A stretch of DNA of 64,000 nt from Chryseobacterium pennae (GTDB lineage: Bacteria > Bacteroidota > Bacteroidia > Flavobacteriales > Weeksellaceae). The stretch lies in the NCBI RefSeq assembly GCF_003385515.1, contig NZ_QNVT01000004.1, positions 124,001 to 188,000 on the forward strand, given 5' to 3'. The translations under genes and the position numbers were made by a program. Below, piece after piece: positions 8,853-17,432 of the stretch; within the stretch, counting starts at the first letter, position 1, and the number at the start of each line of letters is the position of its first letter. The notes under the pieces were generated by a model. It saw nothing but the letters and a program-made list of their open reading frames with translations, was not told the DNA's origin and ran no database searches.

Positions 8853-9161
8853 TTTTATAGTTTGTTTAAATTCTATTCAAATATTGTCACATATATCATT
8901 TTCAGCTTCTTTTAATGATCTTGAAATTCTGAATTGGGTATGAAATTATACTTTCTTCCCAAAGAAATATCCAGATATTAGGCTTTAGAGAAGAGTTTAA
9001 ATGATTGATGAAAATTTAAATTTTGGACAGGCTTACTACCCTCATAAGCTTAAATTTTATGAAGCCAAAAGTATAAGAGAATTATAGAAAAAAGGTTCTG
9101 AAATTGAAATTAAGAAGTACAGAATTATAAAATAAAACTTATTGGAAACCGGAATATAGCA
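8853..9161. other. Intergenic region, no gene recognised
   Basis: 309 AT-rich bases between the start of the NTF2-like gene and the end of the AraC-type gene. The only open frame noticed is 28 codons from 9001 on the plus strand, with no recognisable family and no promoter; it is not called a gene. No strong hairpin was seen. Confidence 0.5.
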
Positions 9162-10229
9162 TTATGATAGTTTACAACGAATCTCCTCATTGTCCTGAAA
9201 AGCCTCACGGTAAAGGAGAGGGGTTGTATTTTTTATTTTTTTGAAAGTAGTGAAAAAAGTAGATTTGGAATTGAACCCAACTTCATACCCTATCTCTTCT
9301 ATTTTAAGATGAGTGCCATTTAATATTCTTTCACAAGCTTCATTGATCCTATACTCGTTAATATATATAGAAAAGTTCTTCCCCAGGTTATCGTTTAGCA
9401 GCTGTGAAAGTTGGTGGGATGAGATATTCATTTTAACCGCCAGATCACTCAGTTTTAGATCAGGATTCTTATAAAGCTCTTCGGTTTTCATTAAATTCTC
9501 CAGTTTTGAAACAGAACTGTCTGCCTGAGCTTCTGGAATTTTTTTATTAGCATATTTATTTACTTTTCCATTTTTCGATATAACTTCATTCTTCCTGTTG
9601 AAAAAGAATAAAAAATTGAGATACAATAAAAATGAAAAAGTAATACTTCCTGCAATATATGCACCTTTTACCCAGCCTATTAAAAAAAATAAATAGGCAA
9701 GAAAAATAATTACATTACTGAAATATATAGAAGAGACATGTGTTTGAGATGCCCATTGTTTATTTTTAATATATTTTACATACTCATATCCTGCCCATAT
9801 AATGAATAATGCCCACTCAATATAGATGAGCTGTACTATATAATGGTTCCATAAATAGGGATACTCAGCATAAGAAATAAAATACCCGCCTATAATGATT
9901 ATTCCTGTAAGGATTCCGAATACATATTTCCAACTCTGTAGATCAGATTTGTCTCGACTTTCCAATGAGCGGATATAATAATATAAGGCCGGACCTATCA
10001 GAAGACATGCTGACAAACCTATTTGCAGGTAGATTTTCGGAAGATCACGATCAAAATATATAAAAACCGATTTTCCGATTCTAATACTCAACATAAGCAA
10101 AAGCACACCTAAAAACAAATGAGACAGATCTTTCTGTTTTTTCACAAACAATAAATAAATTCCTAACAGTAGCCCATTGAAAGCTCCTATTGCACTAAAG
10201 AAGAATAATAACTGTTGTCCGAAAGTCAT
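9162..10229 (-). CDS. Membrane-anchored AraC-family transcriptional regulator
   Basis: A 355-residue protein with seven hydrophobic segments over about residues 5-215 (beginning FGQQLLFFFSAIGAFNGLLLGIYLLF) followed by a Lys-rich linker and an AraC-type double helix-turn-helix at about 245-345. Motifs: LKLSDLAVKMNISSHQLSQLLND (first HTH) and IEEIGYEVGFNSKSTFFTTFKK with PLLYREA (second HTH). The membrane part probably senses a signal and the C-terminal part binds DNA from the membrane. Such regulators are common in Bacteroidota. The region upstream (10230-10691) contains dispersed repeats; the target genes are unknown. Confidence 0.88.
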   Translation of the reverse strand: MTFGQQLLFFFSAIGAFNGLLLGIYLLFVKKQKDLSHLFLGVLLLMLSIRIGKSVFIYFDRDLPKIYLQIGLSACLLIGPALYYYIRSLESRDKSDLQSWKYVFGILTGIIIIGGYFISYAEYPYLWNHYIVQLIYIEWALFIIWAGYEYVKYIKNKQWASQTHVSSIYFSNVIIFLAYLFFLIGWVKGAYIAGSITFSFLLYLNFLFFFNRKNEVISKNGKVNKYANKKIPEAQADSSVSKLENLMKTEELYKNPDLKLSDLAVKMNISSHQLSQLLNDNLGKNFSIYINEYRINEACERILNGTHLKIEEIGYEVGFNSKSTFFTTFKKIKNTTPLLYREAFQDNEEIRCKLS

Positions 10230-10429
10230 TTGTTTGTAAATTGATTACTTAGTGTAAAAATACTAATTTCTGGTTTCCATTTTTGCATGTTCATTTTTTT
10301 ATTAAATCTTTTTTCAATACCTCATTAAATTATCAAAGTTTCAGTATTGTGGATCAGTATTAAAGACTTTATGAATATAGCCGTATCAGAGAATATATTG
10401 TTCTTAAAATAGTATGGTGCAGAGTTCCC

Positions 10430-10446
10430 AAACCTATAAGGTTTAG
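10430..10446. repeat. AAACCTATAAGGTTT repeat unit
   Basis: Palindrome AAACC-TATAA-GGTTT followed by AGATTT, matching the right half of the hairpin at 4186-4216 and of 8365-8397. Confidence 0.5.
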
Positions 10447-10463
10447 ATTTGCTTTTCCATTAC

Positions 10464-10538
10464 CAATCTGCGTAATCCGCAAGATCTGCGAAAAATCTTA
10501 AACAAATTATTCTTATGCAGATTTCGGAGATTAAGCAG
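10464..10538. repeat. Imperfect palindromic intergenic repeat, family A
   Basis: AATCTGCGTAATCCGCAAG on the left is mirrored, with a few mismatches, by GCAGATTTCGGAGATTAAGC on the right around an AT-rich centre. It is inserted between the AAACCTATAAGG unit and the family B copy, which in the 4186-4293 locus lie close together. Confidence 0.6.
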
Positions 10539-10560
10539 CTTTTTAAGTTTTGCCTAAAGA

Positions 10561-10614
10561 CATTGGAATTGTTATTGGTTTTAAGAGTTGACTAAAAGTC
10601 CGCTCCTATTGAAT
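10561..10614 (+). repeat. Dispersed palindromic repeat, family B copy 2
   Basis: CATTGGAATTGTTATTGG, then a wobble hairpin GAGTTGACtaaaaGTCCGCTC, then CTATTGAAT. Aligns end to end with 4241-4293 and with the reverse strand of 46839-46891. Confidence 0.65.
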
Positions 10615-10631
10615 ATAATAGTAATAAAAAC

Positions 10632-10666
10632 AAAAAATACGGCTTCTACTGAAGCCGTATTTTTAT
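10632..10666 (-). terminator. Intrinsic terminator of the aconitase gene
   Basis: AAATACGGCTTC pairs perfectly with GAAGCCGTATTT around TACT; on the minus strand it is followed by a T-run. It lies 26 bases past the aconitase stop. Confidence 0.85.
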
Positions 10667-10691
10667 CATTAATCGATCTAACAATTAATTC

Positions 10692-12959
10692 TTATTTCTC
10701 TTGTTGTTTAATCAAGTTAAGGGCAGAACCTGCTTTGAACCAATCAATCTGTTGATCATTGTAAGTGTGGTTTGCGATAACAATGTCTTTCGTTCCGTCT
10801 TTGTGAACAAATTCTAAAGTCAATTGTTTTCCTGGAGCAAACTGGTCAAGATCTAAGAAGTTAACTGTATCATCTTCCAGGATTTTATCATAATCAGCCT
10901 CATTAGCGAAAGTGATTCCCAACATTCCTTGTTTTTTAAGGTTCGTTTCATGGATTCTCGCAAATGATTTTACCAATACCGCTTTTACCCCGAGGTGTCT
11001 GGGTTCCATAGCTGCATGCTCTCTTGAAGATCCTTCACCGTAGTTTTGGTCTCCTACAACAATGGTAGGAACACCTGCAGCTTTGTAAGCTCTTTGTACA
11101 GCAGGAACTTCACCATATTCACCTGTTAATTCGTTTTTAACATGGTTGGTTTCCATATTGTAAGCATTAACAGCACCAATCAACATGTTATTGGAAATAT
11201 TGTCAAGATGCCCTCTGTATTTCAACCATGGTCCAGCCATAGAAATGTGGTCGGTAGTACATTTTCCAAAAGCTTTGATTAATACTTTAGCTCCGGTAAT
11301 ATTTTTACCATCCCATGCAGGGAATTCCTCTAATAACTGAAGTCTGTCTGAAGTAGGACTTACATTAACCGCAACACTCGATCCGTCTGCAGATGGTGCC
11401 TGATATCCATTGTCATCCACAGCAAATCCTTTTTCAGGAAGTTCGAAACCTTTAGGCTCGTTAAGTTTTACCTGTTCACCTGCCTGGTTTGTTAAAGTAT
11501 CAGTAATCGGGTTGAAATCCAGTCTGCCGGAGATGGCAACAGCAGCTACCATTTCTGGAGAAGCTACAAATGCATGGGTATTTGGGTTACCGTCAGCTCT
11601 TTTTGCAAAGTTTCTGTTGAAAGAGTGAATAATAGAGTTTTTCTCTCCTTTTTCAGCACCTTCTCTATCCCATTGTCCGATACATGGTCCACAAGCATTG
11701 GTAAAGATTCTTGCATTTTCAAATTTTCTGAAAGAATCTAAGAAACCGTCTCTTTCCGCTGTGAATTTCACCTGCTCAGAACCTGGGTTAATTCCTAAAA
11801 TAGCTTTAGGTTTTACTCCTTTGGATACTGCGTCTTCTACAATAGAAGCCGCTCTTGACAAATCTTCATAAGAAGAGTTTGTACAAGAACCAATCAGTGC
11901 CCATTCTACTTCTAGTGGCCATCCATTCGCTTCAGCTTTTGCTCTGAATTCAGCAACTGGAGTGGCTAAGTCCGGAGTGAAAGGTCCGTTTAAGTGTGGA
12001 GTCAGTTCAGAAAGGTTAATTTCAATTAATTGATCGAAATATTGTTCTGGGTTAGCGTATACTTCAGCATCACCCGTTAAATGTTCAGCAATTTTATCAG
12101 CAGCATCCACTACATCCTGTCTTCCGGTAGCTGCAAGATATCTTCTCATGGAATCATCATATCCAAAAGTAGAAGTGGTAGCTCCGATTTCAGCACCCAT
12201 GTTACAGATGGTACCTTTACCTGTTGCAGAAAGAGATTCTGCCCCTTCACCGAAATATTCTACAATACATCCTGTACCTCCTTTTACGGTAAGAATTCCT
12301 GCTACTTTCAGGATTACATCTTTAGCAGAAGTCCAGCCGTTCATTTTACCGGTTAATTTAACCCCGATAAGTTTAGGCATTTTAAGCTCCCAAGCCATTC
12401 CTGCCATTACGTCTACCGCATCAGCACCACCTACGCCAATAGCAACCATTCCTAGTCCGCCAGCGTTTACTGTGTGAGAGTCGGTCCCAATCATCATCCC
12501 TCCAGGGAAAGCATAGTTTTCCAGTACAACCTGGTGAATAATCCCTGCTCCCGGCTTCCAGAATCCGATTCCGTATTTATCACATACAGAACTTAAGAAG
12601 TTGAATACTTCAGAGTTTTTGTTAATACCTTCCTGTAAATCTTTATCAGCACCTACTTTCGCCTGGATCAAGTGATCCGCGTGAGCTGTTGAAGGAACAG
12701 CTACTTTGGTTTTTCCAGCCTGCATAAACTGTAAAAGCGCCATTTGTGCTGTGGCATCCTGCATCGCTACTCTGTCCGGTGCAAAATCTACATAAGAGTT
12801 GCCTCTTTCATATGCATGTGTAGCATTTCCTTCCCAAAGGTGGGTGTAAAGAATTTTTTCTGAAAGGGTAAGAGGTTTTCCCACAATTTGTCTTGCCGCA
12901 GCAATTCTTTCAGGGTAACGCTCGTACACCTTTTTGATCATATCAATATCAAAAGTCAT
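10692..12959 (-). CDS. acnA: Aconitate hydratase, mitochondrial-type
   Basis: A 755-residue [4Fe-4S] enzyme that interconverts citrate and isocitrate in the TCA cycle. The three iron-sulfur ligands are visible: Cys359 in [12 protein letters not shown], and Cys423 and Cys426 in [11 protein letters not shown]. Other family motifs are [16 protein letters not shown] near 157-171, [14 protein letters not shown] near 387 and, in the swivel domain, [15 protein letters not shown]. Length and sequence match eukaryotic mitochondrial ACO2 rather than E. coli AcnA. It lies just downstream of acnB on the same strand, but a terminator-like hairpin at 13191-13240 and a 314-base gap separate them, so it probably has its own promoter. 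Confidence 0.95.
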   Translation of the reverse strand: MTFDIDMIKKVYERYPERIAAARQIVGKPLTLSEKILYTHLWEGNATHAYERGNSYVDFAPDRVAMQDATAQMALLQFMQAGKTKVAVPSTAHADHLIQAKVGADKDLQEGINKNSEVFNFLSSVCDKYGIGFWKPGAGIIHQVVLENYAFPGGMMIGTDSHTVNAGGLGMVAIGVGGADAVDVMAGMAWELKMPKLIGVKLTGKMNGWTSAKDVILKVAGILTVKGGTGCIVEYFGEGAESLSATGKGTICNMGAEIGATTSTFGYDDSMRRYLAATGRQDVVDAADKIAEHLTGDAEVYANPEQYFDQLIEINLSELTPHLNGPFTPDLATPVAEFRAKAEANGWPLEVEWALIGSCTNSSYEDLSRAASIVEDAVSKGVKPKAILGINPGSEQVKFTAERDGFLDSFRKFENARIFTNACGPCIGQWDREGAEKGEKNSIIHSFNRNFAKRADGNPNTHAFVASPEMVAAVAISGRLDFNPITDTLTNQAGEQVKLNEPKGFELPEKGFAVDDNGYQAPSADGSSVAVNVSPTSDRLQLLEEFPAWDGKNITGAKVLIKAFGKCTTDHISMAGPWLKYRGHLDNISNNMLIGAVNAYNMETNHVKNELTGEYGEVPAVQRAYKAAGVPTIVVGDQNYGEGSSREHAAMEPRHLGVKAVLVKSFARIHETNLKKQGMLGITFANEADYDKILEDDTVNFLDLDQFAPGKQLTLEFVHKDGTKDIVIANHTYNDQQIDWFKAGSALNLIKQQEK

Positions 12960-13273
12960 ATCGTATTTAGTTTTGTTCTTTTTCCATTAATGTTTCCTTT
13001 TCTTCTGTTTTGAAAAAGAAAAATCATTTTTTAATACATCAAAAAACGTTCCTATAATCTATGAATAGGGCTGATTATGAATGTAAAACCAAGAGATTTT
13101 ATCACTTTCAATTTAAGAAAAAATAGATTCTATTTTCCCGATTTTCTCGTAAAAAAATCGTATTTAAGTTAAAATAGAACGATTCTAAACAAAAAAATGA
13201 AAGATTTTAAATCCAAAAAGGACTAAAATCTTTCATTTTATATGATTTGACTAGTCTTGCGACTAAAGATCAA
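12960..13273. other. Spacer between the two aconitase genes
   Basis: 314 AT-rich bases. It holds the acnB terminator at 13191-13240, an imperfect dyad of TAGATTCTATTTT with AAAATAGAACGATTCTA (about 13120-13190), and presumably the promoter of the second aconitase, although no clean TAnnTTTG element was found on the minus strand. Confidence 0.5.
13191..13240 (-). terminator. Intrinsic terminator of acnB
   Basis: AAATGAAAGATTTTA pairs perfectly with TAAAATCTTTCATTT around a 15-base loop, flanked by A and T tracts, 34 bases past the acnB stop at 13274. Confidence 0.75.
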
Positions 13274-16057
13274 TTAGTGAGCGCTTGTACTTGTTAATTC
13301 CTTAATGGAAGGTACAAAAGTAGTCAGGTCAATACCTTCAACTGCTGCTTTGTATTCCTCAATGCTTGGGATTCTTCCGATGATAGCAGAAAGAACAACA
13401 ACCGGAGTTGAAGCCAATAGAGATTCACCTTTTTTACGTTCAGAATCTTCTACTACTCTTCCCTGGAAAAGACGTGTTGAAGTAGCTAAAACAGTATCTC
13501 CTTTCGCTGCTTTTTCCTGGTTACCCATACAAAGGTTACATCCAGGACGCTCAAGGTACATTACATTTTCGTATTCTGTACGAGCTTCACCTTTAGGCGC
13601 GTTATCATTAAATTCAAATCCTGAATATTTCTCTAGTAATTCCCAGTCACCTTCAGCTTTTAACTCGTCAATAATATTGTAAGTAGGAGCTGCCACTACC
13701 AGAGGAGCGCTAAATTCTACTTTACCATTTTTCTTTTCAAGGTTTTTCAACATCTGAGAAACAATTTTAAGGTCTCCCTTGTGAACCATACAAGATCCAA
13801 CGAAACCAAGATCTACTTTTTTCTCACCACCATAGTAAGAAAGATCTCTGATCGTATCGTGAGTATATCTCTTAGAAACATCGTCATTGTTTACATCCGG
13901 GTCAGCAATCATAGGTTCTACAATTACATCAAGATCTACAACAACTTCAGCATAATATTTAGCATTGGAATCTGGGGTCAACGCTGGTTTTTCACCTGAT
14001 CTGATCTCTTCAATTCTCTTATTTGCTTTGTCAATTAATCCCTGAAGAACTTTGTTGTGGTTATCCATCCCTTTGTCGATCATGATCTGGACTCTGCCTT
14101 TAGCAATTTCCAATGATTCGATTAGGGTGTTGTCTTCAGAAATGTTGATAGACGCTTTTGCTTTCATTTCAGCAGTCCAGTCTGTAAATGTGAAGGCCTG
14201 GTCAGCAGGAAGTGTTCCGATGTGAACCTCAATGATTCTTCCCTGGAATACATTCTCTCCTCCGAATTGCTTCAACATCTGAGCCTGAGTAGCATGAACC
14301 ACATCACGGAAATCCATGTGAGGTTTCATTTCACCTTTGAATGTTACTTTTACAGATTCAGGAATTGGCATAGAAGCCTCACCCGTAGCTAATGCAAGAG
14401 CAACCGTTCCAGAGTCTGCTCCGAAAGCAACTCCTTTAGACATTCTTGTGTGAGAGTCACCACCAATGATGATAGCCCACTCGTCTACAGTGATATCGTT
14501 AAGAACTTTGTGAATAACGTCAGTCATTGAGTGGTATTCACCTTTCGGGTCACGAGCTGTGATCAAACCGAAATCGTTCATGAATTTCATTAGCTTAGGA
14601 ATGTTAGCCTGAGCTTTTTTATCCCAAACTGAAGCAGTGTGACAACCTGATTGGTAAGCACCGTCAACAACCGGAGAAATTACAGTTGCAGCCATTGATT
14701 CAAGCTCCTGAGAAGTCATCAGACCTGTCGTATCCTGTGAGCCAACGATATTTACCTGTACACGTACATCAGAACCTGCATGTAATACTTTACCTGGTGT
14801 AGTTCCTACAGCATTTCTGTTGAAGATTTTTTCAACAGCCGTAAGACCTTGCCCTTCGTGAGAGATTTCTTTTGATGGAGCAAAAACAACAGGAGCCTCA
14901 ACACCTAAAACCTGAGCAGCAAATGTCTGTAGCTTCTTACCGAATACAATTGCGTAAGATCCACCAGCTTTGATGAACTCCATCTTTTGTGGTGTGAAAG
15001 ACTTTGTAAGGTCAATCAGTTCCTGATCTCCGTTATATAATTTCTTTTCTTTTGTATTAATAGTCAAAACAGTTCCTGTAGCTACTGAATAAGCTTCTTC
15101 AAGAACGATATCACCATTTTCGTTACGAACAGGATTTCCATTTTCATCTACTTTCTTCACCCAGTTCTTAAGGTCAACACCAATACCTCCGGTAACGTCT
15201 ACTGTAGTAAGGAAAATTGGAGAAATACCGTTTGTACCTCCAACAATCGGAGCAATATTTACGAATGGTACATAAGGGCTAGCCTGTTTACCAGTCCATA
15301 AAGCTACGTTGTTTACCCCTGACATTCTGGATGAACCTACACCCATTGTCCCTTTTTCAGCAATAAGCATAACGCTTGCATCAGGATGTTGTGCCTGTAA
15401 AGCTTTGATTTCTTCCTGAGCTGCAGGAGTGATCATACATTTACCGTGAAGTTCACGATCTGATCTTGAGTGCGCCTGGTTACCCGGAGAAAGTAAATCG
15501 GTAGAGATATCTCCCTCACCGGCAATATAAGTAATCACTTTAATTTCTTCAGCCACTTCAGGAAGTTTAGTGAAGAATTCAGCCTGTGCGTAGCTTTCTA
15601 AAATTTCTTTAGCGATAGCATTTCCGCTGTTGTAAGCTTCCTTTAAACGCGTTGTGTCCGCTTCATAAAGGAAAACCTGAGTTTTAAGAACGTCTGCAGC
15701 TTGTTGAGCAATGGCAGTATCGTTACCTAAAGCTAAGTCTAATAATACTTCGATGGATTTACCTCCTTTCATGTGAGATAATAATTCGAAAGCAAAAGCC
15801 TGAGAGATTTCTTCTACTATGGATTCACCCAGAATAATCTCCTTTAAAAATTTAGCTTTTACACCTGCTGCACTTGTTGTTCCCGGCAGGGTGTTATAGA
15901 TGAAAAATTTAAGAGAATCCGTTCGATCTGCATTACCCAAATCCTTGATTTGTGCGATGATTTCGCTTAGTAATTCAGCACCATCAATTGGCTTTGGATG
16001 AAGCCCCTGGTCTTTTCTTTCTTCAATCTCTTTGATGTAATCCTTATAAATATTCAT
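13274..16057 (-). CDS. acnB: Bifunctional aconitate hydratase 2 / 2-methylisocitrate dehydratase
   Basis: A 927-residue AcnB-type aconitase acting in the TCA cycle and potentially the methylcitrate cycle. The start at 16057 is chosen because MNIYKDYIKEIEERKDQG aligns with the AcnB N-terminus; an open extension to 16126 is not family-like. The AcnB-specific HEAT-like domain occupies about 1-155, the swivel domain 160-380 and the catalytic domains follow. Iron-sulfur ligands are seen in VGSCMVHKGDL and PGCNLCMGNQ, and GGDSHTRMSKGVAFGADSG marks the active-site region. It is unusual to have a full mitochondrial-type aconitase as the next gene. The family is sensitive to iron and oxidants and can bind RNA as an apo-enzyme, which is family knowledge only. 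Confidence 0.95.
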   Translation of the reverse strand: MNIYKDYIKEIEERKDQGLHPKPIDGAELLSEIIAQIKDLGNADRTDSLKFFIYNTLPGTTSAAGVKAKFLKEIILGESIVEEISQAFAFELLSHMKGGKSIEVLLDLALGNDTAIAQQAADVLKTQVFLYEADTTRLKEAYNSGNAIAKEILESYAQAEFFTKLPEVAEEIKVITYIAGEGDISTDLLSPGNQAHSRSDRELHGKCMITPAAQEEIKALQAQHPDASVMLIAEKGTMGVGSSRMSGVNNVALWTGKQASPYVPFVNIAPIVGGTNGISPIFLTTVDVTGGIGVDLKNWVKKVDENGNPVRNENGDIVLEEAYSVATGTVLTINTKEKKLYNGDQELIDLTKSFTPQKMEFIKAGGSYAIVFGKKLQTFAAQVLGVEAPVVFAPSKEISHEGQGLTAVEKIFNRNAVGTTPGKVLHAGSDVRVQVNIVGSQDTTGLMTSQELESMAATVISPVVDGAYQSGCHTASVWDKKAQANIPKLMKFMNDFGLITARDPKGEYHSMTDVIHKVLNDITVDEWAIIIGGDSHTRMSKGVAFGADSGTVALALATGEASMPIPESVKVTFKGEMKPHMDFRDVVHATQAQMLKQFGGENVFQGRIIEVHIGTLPADQAFTFTDWTAEMKAKASINISEDNTLIESLEIAKGRVQIMIDKGMDNHNKVLQGLIDKANKRIEEIRSGEKPALTPDSNAKYYAEVVVDLDVIVEPMIADPDVNNDDVSKRYTHDTIRDLSYYGGEKKVDLGFVGSCMVHKGDLKIVSQMLKNLEKKNGKVEFSAPLVVAAPTYNIIDELKAEGDWELLEKYSGFEFNDNAPKGEARTEYENVMYLERPGCNLCMGNQEKAAKGDTVLATSTRLFQGRVVEDSERKKGESLLASTPVVVLSAIIGRIPSIEEYKAAVEGIDLTTFVPSIKELTSTSAH

Positions 16058-16301
16058 AATAGAAGGTCTTTCAATATTAAAGGTAGAGTATTTCGCTGCT
16101 TCTTTACTGGTCTGTATAAAATACAATTAATGACATTTTGAGATCTCGCATGTGATGCAACATTAACCAAGGAAGGTCAGCATAATCTACATTTTTTTAA
16201 AAGTTTTTTAAATTATTAAACAATTCAAAATGTTCCCCAAAATTACGAAATTTTACGATTTTATAAGAATGAAATTATTTAGATTCTTTATAAATATGAA
16301 T

Positions 16302-16332
16302 TTGATAATTTCTATTTTTGGCCGTAATTTTG
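16302..16332 (+). promoter_or_regulatory. Predicted Bacteroidetes-type promoter of the WG-repeat gene
   Basis: TTG at 16302-16304, a 20-base spacer, then TAATTTTG at 16325-16332 (consensus TAnnTTTG). Predicted start of transcription is about 16339, ten bases before the ATG. Confidence 0.55.
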
Positions 16333-16348
16333 CAGACAAAAGGTGAAT

Positions 16349-17122
16349 ATGAAAAATATCCTGAATATTTTGTGCGTTTTTATTTCGATTTTTGTTTTTT
16401 CACAGACTAAATTTGTGAAGAAACCAACAGTGAAAAACGTTACGAAAACTACCATGAAAAAAGAGAAAAATGCTGTAGCCAAGCACAATCCTGATCTGGT
16501 AGTTATTAACAAAGATCTTCCATTGTTGATCCCTAAAAAGAAGGGAGACAGCTTCGGGTACGTTAATCAAAATGGGAAATATATCATTCAGCCGGAATAT
16601 CATATTGCCGTATTTTTTTATGAAGACTGTAATCTTTTGAATTCTCCTAATGAGAAAGTCAGAAAATTTGGAACCGGAGAGTATGCAACTGTAGAAAAGG
16701 ATATGATTTCTTACCGTGTAAATCATTCAGGAAAAAGAGTCTATCAGTTTAAGGATTCTGATCTTGGAAAATGCAAGTTTGGAGAGTACAAGCAGCAGCT
16801 TTTTCAGGCGTATGTTCTTAATGGGTTCTATGGAATTATTGAAAAATCAAAATTCGTTAATGCAGCCGACTACCGTCAGTATCAGATTTATCCGCAATAT
16901 CAGTACCTCTACATCATGGAAGGAGATGATGTGGCTGATCCGATGATTGTTGCTTCAAATAATGATAAATTCGGGGTTATTGATGTTAATAATAAAATCA
17001 TTATTCCTTTCGAATATTCAAATATTAAAAGAAACTTCAGCTGGAAGCTGGGAAAAATGTTTGAAGTGACAAAAGATGGAAAGAACTATTATTACATTGA
17101 TGCCAATAACAAAACGTATTAG
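16349..17122 (+). CDS. Exported WG-repeat-containing protein
   Basis: A 257-residue protein with a signal peptide (MKNILNILCVFISIFVFSQ), a Lys/Thr-rich linker, and WG/KWG-type repeats: FGYVNQNGKYIIQPEY near residues 65-80, a degenerate unit FYGIIEKSKF, and FGVIDVNNKIIIPFEY near 205-220, ending with another strand pair. Each repeat is a beta-hairpin; the family is often surface-exposed or periplasmic and has no assigned activity. The ATG at 16349 is preferred to a GTG two codons upstream. It is divergent from acnB. Confidence 0.75.
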   Translation: MKNILNILCVFISIFVFSQTKFVKKPTVKNVTKTTMKKEKNAVAKHNPDLVVINKDLPLLIPKKKGDSFGYVNQNGKYIIQPEYHIAVFFYEDCNLLNSPNEKVRKFGTGEYATVEKDMISYRVNHSGKRVYQFKDSDLGKCKFGEYKQQLFQAYVLNGFYGIIEKSKFVNAADYRQYQIYPQYQYLYIMEGDDVADPMIVASNNDKFGVIDVNNKIIIPFEYSNIKRNFSWKLGKMFEVTKDGKNYYYIDANNKTY

Positions 17123-17289
17123 AAAATGAGTGATGAATGATGGTCATTCATTACCGATGAAGATTTTTTATAACTTTAATTTCTTCATACAACAAATCTT
17201 TTTATAATCACCTTTCCTGTAATCCTGTACCACGCAATCCCGAATTCCGTTCATCTCATATATTTTTTGTAATTTCGCGGCTGAAATAA

Positions 17290-17354
17290 AGGGGTGCTTT
17301 AACAGGCTGAGATTATACCCACCGAACCTGGAACAGGTAATGCTGTTTAGGGAC
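17290..17354 (+). promoter_or_regulatory. TPP (thiamin pyrophosphate) riboswitch aptamer
   Basis: Holds the hallmark THI-element blocks in order: GGGGTGC, GGCTGAGATTATACCC, ACC-GAACCTGG, AATGCTGTTTAGGGA. P2 is GGG(G)TGC/ATACCC, and AACAG/CTGTT forms the second arm. It ends 60 bases before the TonB-dependent receptor gene. A downstream CCCCTTT at 17398-17404 can pair with AAAGGGG at 17288-17294, giving an alternative fold that would open the aptamer next to the start codon. The family represses thiamin synthesis or uptake genes when TPP is bound. Confidence 0.92.
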
Positions 17355-17432
17355 ATCAACTCTACTGAGGGTTGAACCTGTATAATATCTTATCGATCCC
17401 CTTTTATTCATTAAATGTTAAAGATTTATAGA

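Larger units (their letters stand above)
10230..10691. other. Intergenic region built of dispersed repeats
   Basis: 462 bases without a gene. In order it holds an AT-rich promoter-proximal part, an AAACCTATAAGGTTT unit at 10430-10446, a family A dyad at 10464-10538, a family B copy at 10561-10614 and the terminator of the aconitase gene at 10632-10666. Confidence 0.6.

Noticed and set aside
9001..9087. 28-codon frame in the gap before the AraC-type gene
   Set aside because: Too short, directly after an in-frame stop, with no recognisable product or promoter; could be chance.
12148..12477. Long open frame opposite the mitochondrial-type aconitase
   Set aside because: Antisense frame inside a strongly conserved enzyme gene; composition is Pro/Ser/Thr-rich as expected of a reversed coding strand.
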